Positions 43,151-51,212 of a DNA stretch of 64,000 bases are shown here, one piece after another. Positions within the stretch are counted from its first letter, which is position 1. Each line of letters opens with the position of its first letter. The notes beneath the pieces are model-generated. The model searched no databases and was not told where the DNA came from. It saw nothing but the letters and a program-made list of their open reading frames with translations. Source of the DNA: Pseudochryseolinea flava (lineage in GTDB: Bacteria; Bacteroidota; Bacteroidia; Cytophagales; Cyclobacteriaceae); assembly GCF_003286915.1 (NCBI RefSeq), contig NZ_QMFY01000008.1, forward strand, positions 220,798 to 284,797, in the 5' to 3' direction. Both the position numbers and the translations under genes were made by a program.

Positions 43151-46100
43151 TTACTCTTTCACAAGCTTAATAATTTGGCGATGCGATGCCGTCGATATTT
43201 TTAATACATATAAACCGCTGCCGTCGATATCTTTTATTTCGTTAGCAATATTGCTCTGAATTGTAGCCTGGTGAACGGGCCTTCCCAGGGCATCAATAAT
43301 TTGGAGTTGAACATTTTCTTGCGTCGGCGTTTGCACGTAGACAGTAACGTTGTCGCGGAAAGGATTTGGATAGGCAAGGGCCTCCATTTTCTCAACACTC
43401 TCCTCTCGGTAATCCGCACTGATATTTATCCTTGCACCAGGTGAGCCTATCGTTGTGAACATCCGTGTTTCACCCCAGGCATTTTCTAAGTTTGTTTTTA
43501 CCCTGCTATAATATGTAGTACCAGGTTCGAATGGTGGGAAATGATACACCGTGCCGATACCTGTCAACGTCATTGCCGTGGCGGGAGCAAAGTTTTCATC
43601 TGTATTTAATTCGACAGTATACTCAGTTGCACGCAGTACTGTATTGAGCACGATCGTTTGGTCTAGCGGCACGTCGACTTTATGATTGAATGGTCCTTTA
43701 ACAAAAGCATAATACGAAGGAGAAACTGTTGTAAAGGTTGTGGTTTTTCCATAGAACGGTGAGATGTCTGTTTTCACGCGCGCATAGTATGTGGTGTTGT
43801 ACGCGAGTGAATCGAATGCCAATGTTTGTCCACCCGAATTTGTCTTTACATCGATGCTGAAATCATTTGATGGACTGAGTTCTATGGTATACTTCGAAAC
43901 ACCGGGAGCAAATTTCGAAACGACGTTCAGTTTTATTTTTCTATCCAATGCGCCATCGTTTGGTGAGGTCACATACACGTTTGGTGTTTTGGGAATAACG
44001 AGAATTTGTGTCATCTCCGGACGTTTGCCAGAGGCATCATTAAAGTTAACGGAAGCCCCCACGCTACGCAGTGCTGGGTCATACCAAAACATCGTTCCAC
44101 CCAAGTAACTACCTCCAGCGAACGCAGTTCCATAAAGCTTTCCATTGTAGGGCGTTAACGTGGTCGATGCGCCTGTTCCTGTCAGGTTATGGTCGAAGCG
44201 CATCTCGATTGTATACGTGTTCGTAATATGGTTCCATGAATACAGAACGTGACCCGATGCGGTTCCATAAAACTTCCCGTTAAAAAATGTCATTGCTCCG
44301 GAAGGCTGACCACCTGTTGCGTGCACAAAATCATACTTGCGCACGTAGATGTTCGTCGTTGGATTCCATTCGAAAATAGCACCTTGTCCATTGGTTCCGC
44401 CTTGATGGGCAACACCATAAAATTTGCCGTCGACGTATGTCATGGGGGATGAGCCACTTGCTCCGCTACCAGTGGTTAAATCTACGCGCTTCTGTATGGT
44501 TGCTGTTTGTGGATCGAATATGAAGATGGTTCCACCGTTCCTCGATCCGCCGCGGTAGGTTGTGCCGTAAAACTTTCCTTCTACCAACACGGGTGTAGAG
44601 AAACTTTGGCACCCAGTCGTTCCACAATCGAAATCTGTTTTCGCGTATGTGTGAGTTTTAATGTCGTAGCTAAAAATTACGCCATCATGTTTAGCGCCGC
44701 CGTATTCGGTTACACCGTATAATTTTCCATTGTAGTAAACCAAAGTGCCTCTTGGACTAGCACCTTGCGCTGTAGTGAAATCATAAAGCTTTGTGTAGAC
44801 TTTAGTTACTGGGTCGAACTCGAAAAGCACGCCTTTGTTTGCTGATCCGCCTTCGTTGGTCATGCCATACAGTTTGTCTTCTGCCAAGGTTAATGGGCCA
44901 AGAGGACGATTACCATTAGGTGCTGCGTTAAAGTTGATCTTTTTTCTGTATACGTTAGTGGCAGGATTCCATTCGAAGATCACACCTGCAGAACCGTCTC
45001 CTCCGAAGGTAGTGACACCGTAAAATTTGCCATCCTTAAAAGCCAATTTCCCAGCCGGCGAAGAAATTCCTTTGTTGTTGAAATTCAACTTTAGTTGGAA
45101 CGTATTTGTCTCGGGGGCCCATTCAAAAATTCCACCTTGGTCTGTGAAAAGATACCCGTATACTTTTCCATTCCACACCGCTACGTCGTGTACTGGAATA
45201 CAAACACCATCGATGCAAGCTGGTGTGATCGTCTTACTAAAGGTGGACGTTGACGGATCCCACTCAAACACGGTGCCGGTACCCAACGACCCTTGGCGAT
45301 ACGTGCCGTAGAATTTTCCATTGCTCAATGTCAACTGTCGCGTAGACTCAGTTACACCTGCTGGAAATGAACTTAGGCGCGTGTACACATTGGATACAGG
45401 GTCCCAGGAGAAAATGACGCCCGTGTTATTTTCTCCTCCGCGCGTCGTTAACCCGTAAAAGATTCCGTTGTACAATGTCATCGCGCCTTTCGCTTCGTAG
45501 CCATTCGTTGTAGTTAAGTCTATCTTTTTTGTGACGACGTTGGATAGCGGATCCCATTGGAAAATAGCGCCACGATTTTGCGCGCCGCCGCTTGAAGTAG
45601 TGCTATAAAAATTTCCGTTAAAAAGCTGCATGCTCCCAAACGGGTTACGACCAGTATAAAAATTCAATTCTGCTTTTTTGATCATCGTTTTTGTAACGAG
45701 ATCGAATTCAAAAATAACGCCGCCATTACCTACTCCGCCAGCCGAGGTTGTCCCAAACAACTTGCCGTTAAAGAAGGTGAGTGCGGTTGTGGAATTCAAT
45801 CCATTAGCGCCGTTGGCATCGCCAAACTGGTAGAGCGTCGTATACGCATTGGTTACTGGATTCCATTCGAAGAGCGCGCCCATTCCATTCTTTCCACCGT
45901 GGGGTGTCATCCCATAGAACTTTCCATTTGCTTCTGTCAACTCGCCAGCGTCGAGGTATGCCCCCGGATAAGGAGTTGTAAAATGGTGATCAACTGTCCA
46001 TTGTTTAGTGAACTCATCATAGTGTCCGATGGTGCCGAGATCATGGGTGCCTCCTGACGAGAGTGCAGTCCATAACGTTTGCGCAATAGTCGTGTTAACA

Positions 46101-46189
46101 AAGAGCAGCATCGCCATGCAGCAAAGTAGTATGAGGCGGCGAACATTTTTTTGCAACACGAAAAACGAGGAGGGGGTAGTTTTTTTCAT
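43151..46189 (-). CDS. Large secreted protein with GloVer tandem repeats and type IX secretion sorting domain
   Basis: The ATG at 46189 gives 1012 residues with a signal peptide ending NTTIAQ; a longer reading from 46261 adds 24 residues. From about 60 to 680 there are 13 tandem repeats of about 47 residues with the pattern GKFYGTTxxGGxxxxGxIFEWDP, the GloVer (TIGR03803) repeat, which should form beta propellers. Two Fn3/Ig-like segments follow (NTTYYARVKTD and GTTYYSRVKTN), then a C-terminal T9SS sorting domain (AYPNPFRDNVTVYV ... GLYVLKISTASHRQIIKLVKE). It is therefore probably exported by the type IX system to the surface or medium. Function is unknown. The gene stands alone. Confidence 0.88.
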   Translation of the reverse strand: MKKTTPSSFFVLQKNVRRLILLCCMAMLLFVNTTIAQTLWTALSSGGTHDLGTIGHYDEFTKQWTVDHHFTTPYPGAYLDAGELTEANGKFYGMTPHGGKNGMGALFEWNPVTNAYTTLYQFGDANGANGLNSTTALTFFNGKLFGTTSAGGVGNGGVIFEFDLVTKTMIKKAELNFYTGRNPFGSMQLFNGNFYSTTSSGGAQNRGAIFQWDPLSNVVTKKIDLTTTNGYEAKGAMTLYNGIFYGLTTRGGENNTGVIFSWDPVSNVYTRLSSFPAGVTESTRQLTLSNGKFYGTYRQGSLGTGTVFEWDPSTSTFSKTITPACIDGVCIPVHDVAVWNGKVYGYLFTDQGGIFEWAPETNTFQLKLNFNNKGISSPAGKLAFKDGKFYGVTTFGGDGSAGVIFEWNPATNVYRKKINFNAAPNGNRPLGPLTLAEDKLYGMTNEGGSANKGVLFEFDPVTKVYTKLYDFTTAQGASPRGTLVYYNGKLYGVTEYGGAKHDGVIFSYDIKTHTYAKTDFDCGTTGCQSFSTPVLVEGKFYGTTYRGGSRNGGTIFIFDPQTATIQKRVDLTTGSGASGSSPMTYVDGKFYGVAHQGGTNGQGAIFEWNPTTNIYVRKYDFVHATGGQPSGAMTFFNGKFYGTASGHVLYSWNHITNTYTIEMRFDHNLTGTGASTTLTPYNGKLYGTAFAGGSYLGGTMFWYDPALRSVGASVNFNDASGKRPEMTQILVIPKTPNVYVTSPNDGALDRKIKLNVVSKFAPGVSKYTIELSPSNDFSIDVKTNSGGQTLAFDSLAYNTTYYARVKTDISPFYGKTTTFTTVSPSYYAFVKGPFNHKVDVPLDQTIVLNTVLRATEYTVELNTDENFAPATAMTLTGIGTVYHFPPFEPGTTYYSRVKTNLENAWGETRMFTTIGSPGARINISADYREESVEKMEALAYPNPFRDNVTVYVQTPTQENVQLQIIDALGRPVHQATIQSNIANEIKDIDGSGLYVLKISTASHRQIIKLVKE

Positions 46190-46636
46190 ACGATTAAAGA
46201 TTAAGATTAACGACAGTGAAAACAGTAACGAGTATCTCAAAAAGAATTTGGTGCAGCACAAAGGCCCGATTCATCAACGGCACATGTCAACCACTTGCGG
46301 GTAGAATTTACGATGGCGTGTCTTTACTGTTGTCGCCGATACTAACACAACCGCAAGAAAGAAAGGACACTTCACAAGTGCGCCTTCTGTTTCAAGTGAG
46401 CCAACGGCATCCAGAGCCAATTAGGGCTTACAGGGTATCACTTAACATTCGCAAGGGCAGGCTAAATTGAGTGTATTGGGCGTGGGAAGCAAGAGGAAAA
46501 ACCCTTGGTACGCTTAATCTTTTTAAGCGTTTTCTATCAAGCGAAGTGTCGCAGGTCGTTTTAAGATGGGTATCGCCATTCGCATGTAATTTTGAATGAC
46601 CTTACTTTGGATACATTAATTTATCAGCACATGACG
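46190..46636. other. Gene-free stretch containing an orphan hairpin
   Basis: About 447 bp with no convincing gene; an 84-codon plus-strand frame at 46216-46470 has no domain or normal composition. ACGCTTAA-TCTTT-TTAAGCGT (46510-46530) followed by TTTCT looks like a plus-strand terminator although no plus-strand gene is recognised upstream. Confidence 0.5.
46510..46535 (+). terminator. Orphan Rho-independent terminator
   Basis: A perfect 8-bp stem with 5-nt loop and T-rich tail on the plus strand. No plus-strand gene is visible in the 450 bp upstream, so it may end a small RNA or an antisense transcript. Confidence 0.55.
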
Positions 46637-47395
46637 CTAATGGTTTATTCCGTTTGCAATTCCAGCAACGAAACCAATCATCATTGATAGTAAAATATAA
46701 GAGATCGGAATCAACATGCTTCTTATTAGAAGGGCCTTCTTGGAATAACCTGATTTGGAGAAAAATTGGCTGTAGAACCAGATACTGTAAATGATTGCAA
46801 TGCCACCGTTTAATCCAAAATAGATAATGGTTAAAACCGTAATGTTCGTGTAGAAAATGGTGAGTATAACGAAAGCTAAACCTAAAAGAAGTTCTGCCAC
46901 TGTCTTATAAGCGTTCAGAACCAAATGTTCGGAGTAGTTGAATGCAGCTTTACGGAACCAGATAAAACTAAACAACGAGTACACGGGAATAGCAATCAAC
47001 AATACTATCTTAGGGTATTTTGCGGTAAAGATTTCAAAGCTATTCATCGCTGCTTTTCCTGCTTCTGGCATCAGGTCACTCACTTTGACATGTGCATAGG
47101 GTGCAAGCAAATTCGATATAGCCAAAATCAATACAATGAGCGTGATGAAATTAAAGTAGGGTACCCTCTTTCCTTTTACATAATCTCGAATACTATGCCC
47201 TGGACGTTTGAATAAAGCTTTTATTGTGTATAGAATTCCCTTGTCAACGTGCCATACACCATGAATCACATCGTGCTCCACAAAATGCTTGATTGAATAG
47301 CGATGTGTGCTAGCTTTCTGTCCGCAGGCGGAGCAGTAATGTCCCAGTAGTGGGCTACCACAATTCAGGCAGTTTGTATGTTCACTGTGCATCAT
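46637..47395 (-). CDS. DUF3667 membrane protein with N-terminal zinc ribbon
   Basis: This 252-residue protein starts with a zinc-ribbon CLNCGSPLLGHYCSACGQK (two CxxC pairs, residues about 9-27), followed by the conserved cytoplasmic HFVEHDVIHGVWHVDKGILYT and five hydrophobic helices. This is the exact layout of DUF3667 proteins of Bacteroidota, whose function is unknown. It is divergent from the LuxR-type regulator gene. The 92-bp gap contains the palindrome TACACT-TT-AGTGTA. Confidence 0.85.
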   Translation of the reverse strand: MMHSEHTNCLNCGSPLLGHYCSACGQKASTHRYSIKHFVEHDVIHGVWHVDKGILYTIKALFKRPGHSIRDYVKGKRVPYFNFITLIVLILAISNLLAPYAHVKVSDLMPEAGKAAMNSFEIFTAKYPKIVLLIAIPVYSLFSFIWFRKAAFNYSEHLVLNAYKTVAELLLGLAFVILTIFYTNITVLTIIYFGLNGGIAIIYSIWFYSQFFSKSGYSKKALLIRSMLIPISYILLSMMIGFVAGIANGINH

Positions 47396-47460
47396 AAATC
47401 AGCTTAGAATACACCATTCGTTTTTGTTACAAATGTCAGTGCTATAATATTTTCCGCCAC

Positions 47461-47474
47461 TACACTTTAGTGTA
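47461..47474. promoter_or_regulatory. 14-bp palindrome between DUF3667 and LuxR-type genes
   Basis: TACACT-TT-AGTGTA (47461-47474) is a perfect inverted repeat 13 nt before the LuxR-type start. It could be a self-binding operator for that regulator or shared by both divergent genes. Confidence 0.4.
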
Positions 47475-47487
47475 AATTAGTTGCCCT

Positions 47488-48252
47488 ATGATCGAAAAGA
47501 ATATAAAGTCAACGCTGCTCACCAAAAACGATATAGGCCAAGTGTCTGACGATGACCGTTCACGTCAGCATGATTACCTAGAAGCTGTACGTGCCTTTGC
47601 TCGTCTTACCTACGAGAGCGTCTACGTCATTGATTATGAGAAAATGACGTTCGAGTATGTTTCAGATAATCCCATATTCCTCGCCGGGCATACTTCCAAA
47701 GAAGTGATGGACATGGGATATCAGTTCTACTTCAAAAACGTGCCTGAAGCGGAGATCGAACTATTGAATCAAATCAATGAAAAGGGCTTTGACTTTTTTA
47801 AAGAGATTCCTACACAAGAGAGAAAGTGCTACAGCATTACGTACGATTTTCATTTGATCAATAAGGATGGAAGGCACATGCTGATTAACCATAAACTTAC
47901 ACCGTTGTTTCTCACCAGTGAGGGAAAGATGTGGAAGGCAATGTGTATTGTATCGATGTCGCGTCACCAGCATGCTGGTCATGTTTCGATTCACAAACAA
48001 GGCACCGATGAGGTATGGCAATTGGATATGAGAAGGAATTTATGGTGCAAATCTGAAAAACCAAAACTCAATAAAAGAGAGATTGAGATACTACACTTAT
48101 ATGCGCGAGGCTTAACGATTAACCAGATTGCGGAAGAAATCTTCGTTACCCCCGATACTGTTAAGTACTACCGCCGGCGTATCTTCGAAAGGTTGGGTGT
48201 TAGTAACACCGTAGAGGCTCTTTCTTTCGCGATACACAATAAGATCATTTAA
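47488..48252 (+). CDS. PAS-LuxR transcriptional regulator
   Basis: This 254-residue protein has an N-terminal PAS-like sensor domain (about 38-165: SVYVIDYEKMTFEYVSDNP and DGRHMLINHKLTPLF) and a C-terminal GerE/LuxR helix-turn-helix (LNKREIEILHLYARGLTINQIAEEIFVTPDTVKYYRRRIFERL in parts). No receiver domain is present, so it senses a ligand or redox cue directly. It lies 166 bp upstream of gntR in the same direction but with a separate regulatory region. A link to mannan use is possible but not shown. Confidence 0.87.
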   Translation: MIEKNIKSTLLTKNDIGQVSDDDRSRQHDYLEAVRAFARLTYESVYVIDYEKMTFEYVSDNPIFLAGHTSKEVMDMGYQFYFKNVPEAEIELLNQINEKGFDFFKEIPTQERKCYSITYDFHLINKDGRHMLINHKLTPLFLTSEGKMWKAMCIVSMSRHQHAGHVSIHKQGTDEVWQLDMRRNLWCKSEKPKLNKREIEILHLYARGLTINQIAEEIFVTPDTVKYYRRRIFERLGVSNTVEALSFAIHNKII

Positions 48253-48380
48253 TAAGCAAGATTCGATGTAATAGGCGTTAAAAGCCGCAGGTTTCTTTTT
48301 GACAGTCCATAAGATCGCGAATAGGCAAACGTACCGTCGTTTATTCTTCCGCCACCCGGTATTGCAAAATAAATGTTTTA

Positions 48381-48402
48381 TATGTTCTTTTGTCTGAACA
48401 TA
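48381..48402 (+). promoter_or_regulatory. Candidate operator in front of gntR
   Basis: TATGTTC (48381-48387) and GAACATA (48396-48402) are perfect 7-bp inverted arms with an 8-bp spacer, 16 nt before the GTG start. The right half, TGTCTGAACATA, matches TGTATGAACATA at 53643-53654 in front of susC in 11 of 12 positions. Confidence 0.55.
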
Positions 48403-48418
48403 CTCAAACAGACGAAAA

Positions 48419-49144
48419 GTGAATTCTTTCAAAGTAAATCATACCAGTCCAATTCCGTTGCATTTACAGGTTGAGGATTTGCTAAGAAAACTTTTGGAAG
48501 AGCCTCAGTTTAAGAGCGGTGCCTTTTTACCCAAGGAGGTGGAGCTTTCTAAAAAACTTGGTGTTTCTCGTAATACTGTCAGGCAAGCCACAAACAAACT
48601 TGAGTACGAGGGATTGATCACACGTAAGAAAGGTGTGGGTACCAAAGTTTCGGGTAAAGAAATCAGTACCAGTCTTACCGAGTGGCATAGTTTCACCCAG
48701 GAGATGAGTTCTAAGGGAATACCTTTTACAAATCTCGACATACATGTTGAATGGGTGATACCGGATGAGCATATCGCCAACTTTCTGAATATTCGCCAGA
48801 AAACGAAAGTGTTAAAACTCTGTCGTTTAAAAGGTGCGAAGGAACCGTTCGTATATTTTGAAAGCTTTTTTTCGCCACGCATTGGCTTGACAGGGAAGGA
48901 AGATTTTAACCGCCCGCTCTATGATATCTTAGAGCAAGATTATCACTCGACGCCTGCAATCTCTAAAGAGAAAATCAAGGCGGACCTCGCGGGTGATTTA
49001 GCGAAGTTACTTCACGTTAAGAAATCAGATCCTGTTCTTGTGAGGGAACGTTTCGTTTCAGATCCAGGGAACCGACCGCTGGAATACAATATCGGATATT
49101 ACAGATCTGATAAGTTCACATATTCAATTGACATAAAAAAATAA
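48419..49144 (+). CDS. GntR-family (HutC/UTRA) transcriptional regulator of the mannan locus
   Basis: This 241-residue protein starts at GTG. The N-terminal winged helix has PIPLHLQVEDLLRKLL, LPKEVELSKKLGVSRNTVRQATNKLEYEGLI and a Lys/Gly-rich wing (KKGVGTKVSG). The remaining about 155 residues form a UTRA effector-binding domain (VLKLCRLKGAKEPFVYFESFF and PLEYNIGYYRSDKFTYSI), which usually binds a sugar phosphate or similar metabolite. It heads a four-gene operon (ROK kinase, MFS, GH92; gaps of 4-9 bp) and has an inverted-repeat operator upstream. Mannose-6-phosphate is a reasonable inducer guess. It replaces the hybrid two-component or sigma systems common in other PULs. Confidence 0.9.
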   Translation: MNSFKVNHTSPIPLHLQVEDLLRKLLEEPQFKSGAFLPKEVELSKKLGVSRNTVRQATNKLEYEGLITRKKGVGTKVSGKEISTSLTEWHSFTQEMSSKGIPFTNLDIHVEWVIPDEHIANFLNIRQKTKVLKLCRLKGAKEPFVYFESFFSPRIGLTGKEDFNRPLYDILEQDYHSTPAISKEKIKADLAGDLAKLLHVKKSDPVLVRERFVSDPGNRPLEYNIGYYRSDKFTYSIDIKK

Positions 49145-49148
49145 CGCC

Positions 49149-50057
49149 ATGTATACAATAGGTGCAGACGTAGGCGGTAGTCACATATCCACTTGTTTGT
49201 TCGAACATTCCAACAAAGTATTGATGCCGGAGAGTTTGGTCGTAAAGAAGGTAGATCGTAACGCTTCGAAAGAAGACATCGTCTCCGACTGGGCCGCTGC
49301 CATTAAATTGACTGCGAAGAATGTTGGCGGAAATATCAGTGGTATAGGATTGGCCGTGCCAGGGCCATTCGACTATTATAACGGCATATCCTTGATCAAG
49401 GGGGTAGATAAATTTGAATCGCTATACAACGTCAACATTCGCGAAGCACTTGCCGAGGCGCTTGACATCGCTCCCAAATCCATCCGGTTCATCAATGATG
49501 CCAGTGCATTTACGATTGCAGAAACTTCCCTCGGCGAAGCTCGAAACTTCGACCGCTGTGTCGGCATAACGCTCGGTACAGGATTCGGATCGAGTTTTAC
49601 GGAGTTCGGTAAACCTGTTTTGAAGAGCGAAGACGTACCAGTAGGAGGGTTTCTTTATGATAAGCTACATCACGGACAATTAGCAGATGAAATATTTTCT
49701 ACGCGAGGAATAATTCAATCGTATTTCGATCGATCAGAGAAACGGTGTGATTCTGTTCAGCAAATCGCGCTACATGCTGAGAACGATCTTGAAGCAAGAG
49801 AAACTTTTTCTGAGTTTGGAAAGGAACTCGGACTTTTTTTATTGCCCTACCTGCAAACGTTTGAGGCTAAAGTTGTCGTGCTTGGCGGAAACATCTGCAG
49901 AGCTTATCACCTCTTTAAAGACACACTTCAATTGTCGTTGAGCGATTATAAAGTTTATGTTTCATCATATGGTGAGAAGGCCGCAATGATTGGCGCGGCG
50001 CGGTTATTAGACGACCAGTACTACAGCCAAATTGAAGAAACACTAAAAGATATGTAA
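49149..50057 (+). CDS. ROK-family sugar kinase without zinc-binding cysteines
   Basis: This 302-residue protein has the ATP-binding phosphate 1 motif IGADVGGSHIS, the NDASAFTIAETSLG segment with the catalytic Asp, GITLGTGFGSSF and the adenosine motif VVLGGNICRAY. ROK kinases phosphorylate glucose, fructose or mannose. The usual CxCGxxGCxE zinc motif is absent; in its place is DKLHHGQLADEIFSTRG. The gene sits 4 bp after gntR and 6 bp before the MFS gene. With the PMI gene downstream, mannose kinase activity is the best guess, feeding mannose-6-phosphate to the isomerase. Confidence 0.82.
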   Translation: MYTIGADVGGSHISTCLFEHSNKVLMPESLVVKKVDRNASKEDIVSDWAAAIKLTAKNVGGNISGIGLAVPGPFDYYNGISLIKGVDKFESLYNVNIREALAEALDIAPKSIRFINDASAFTIAETSLGEARNFDRCVGITLGTGFGSSFTEFGKPVLKSEDVPVGGFLYDKLHHGQLADEIFSTRGIIQSYFDRSEKRCDSVQQIALHAENDLEARETFSEFGKELGLFLLPYLQTFEAKVVVLGGNICRAYHLFKDTLQLSLSDYKVYVSSYGEKAAMIGAARLLDDQYYSQIEETLKDM

Positions 50058-50063
50058 ACGCCT

Positions 50064-51203
50064 ATGAAAATTTCAGTTTCAAAATTACTGCCGGTGCTGA
50101 TCAGTTACTTCGTAATGGGTTTTGTTGACATCGTCGGCGTTTCAACTGGCTATGCGAAAAGAGATTTTGGTTTGTCTCCAGTAATGACGCAAGTGCTGCC
50201 CTCTATGGTTTTTATTTGGTTTTTTATTCTTTCTCTTCCTTGTAGCATAATGCAATCAAGGTTTGGCAAGAAGCGAATATTAACGGCTGGCATCATGTTG
50301 ACAGCGCTAGGCATGTTCTTGCCATTCATTCACTACTCTTATCCCTTGTTGCTACTCTCGTTTGTATTCATCGGCGTTGGAAATACAATCATTCAGGTTT
50401 CTTCGAATCCTTTGCTTCGCGATGTAACCGATCCAGATAAGTTTTCAAGCTTTATAAGCTTGTCTCAGTTTATCAAGGCAATTAGCTCGCTCTTAGGACC
50501 AATTCTTGTTACCGTTGCTGTGACGTCTTGGGGAGATTGGAAAAATATTTTATTGGTATATGGATTTGTCTCTGTCTTAACAGCCTTATGGTTAGCGTTA
50601 ACGTCGATCGAGGAAACCAAACCGCGAGAAGCTGCGACGTTTATGAACTCATTACGCTTGTTGAAGAATCCTTTGATCACAACCATGGTGTTGGCCATCT
50701 TTGCGTTGGTAGGGATTGATGTCGGGTTAAATACTAACATTCAGTATTTGCTATCATCGAAGTTTAACATGGATCTGGAAGCTGCCTCACTCGGGATTAG
50801 TGTATACTTTTTTTCTTTGATGGCGAGCAGATTTATTGGCGCAATCATTCTTTCTAGAATTGATAACTTAAAGTTTTTCGTAGCAACATCTCTTCTGACC
50901 ATTGTTTTTCTTGGTCTGTTAGTCGTAGCGTCTTCTCCCACGATTGCTTTTATCTTCATTGGTTTAACCGGACTTGTCTCCGGTAATTTATTTGCGCTGA
51001 TATTTTCACTTACGATTCAAAAGTTGCCGGATAAATCAAACGAGATTTCTGGCCTGATGATCATGGCGGTAGTAGGTGGCGCGATCGTTCCGCCATTGAT
51101 TGGTTATAGTCAAAACTTTGTTAGTGCGGCTACCAGTTTGCTCATTCTCGTGCTATGCGCCGGCTACATTTATGTGTCAAGTATGATTTACAAACGATTC
51201 TAA
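50064..51203 (+). CDS. Sugar MFS transporter
   Basis: This 379-residue membrane protein has about 12 hydrophobic helices and the MFS loop motif RFGKKRILTAG between helices 2 and 3. The opening VMGFVDIVGVSTGYAKRDF and the GNTIIQVSSNPLL segment resemble FucP/GluP-type sugar:proton symporters. In an operon with a sugar kinase and GH92, it probably imports mannose or a mannobiose through the inner membrane. The substrate is inferred. Confidence 0.82.
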   Translation: MKISVSKLLPVLISYFVMGFVDIVGVSTGYAKRDFGLSPVMTQVLPSMVFIWFFILSLPCSIMQSRFGKKRILTAGIMLTALGMFLPFIHYSYPLLLLSFVFIGVGNTIIQVSSNPLLRDVTDPDKFSSFISLSQFIKAISSLLGPILVTVAVTSWGDWKNILLVYGFVSVLTALWLALTSIEETKPREAATFMNSLRLLKNPLITTMVLAIFALVGIDVGLNTNIQYLLSSKFNMDLEAASLGISVYFFSLMASRFIGAIILSRIDNLKFFVATSLLTIVFLGLLVVASSPTIAFIFIGLTGLVSGNLFALIFSLTIQKLPDKSNEISGLMIMAVVGGAIVPPLIGYSQNFVSAATSLLILVLCAGYIYVSSMIYKRF

Positions 51204-51212
51204 ACCATCATT

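Noticed and set aside
46216..46470. 84-codon plus-strand frame upstream of the orphan terminator
   Set aside because: No domain and implausible composition; it overlaps the start region of the GloVer gene. A non-coding transcript fits the terminator better.
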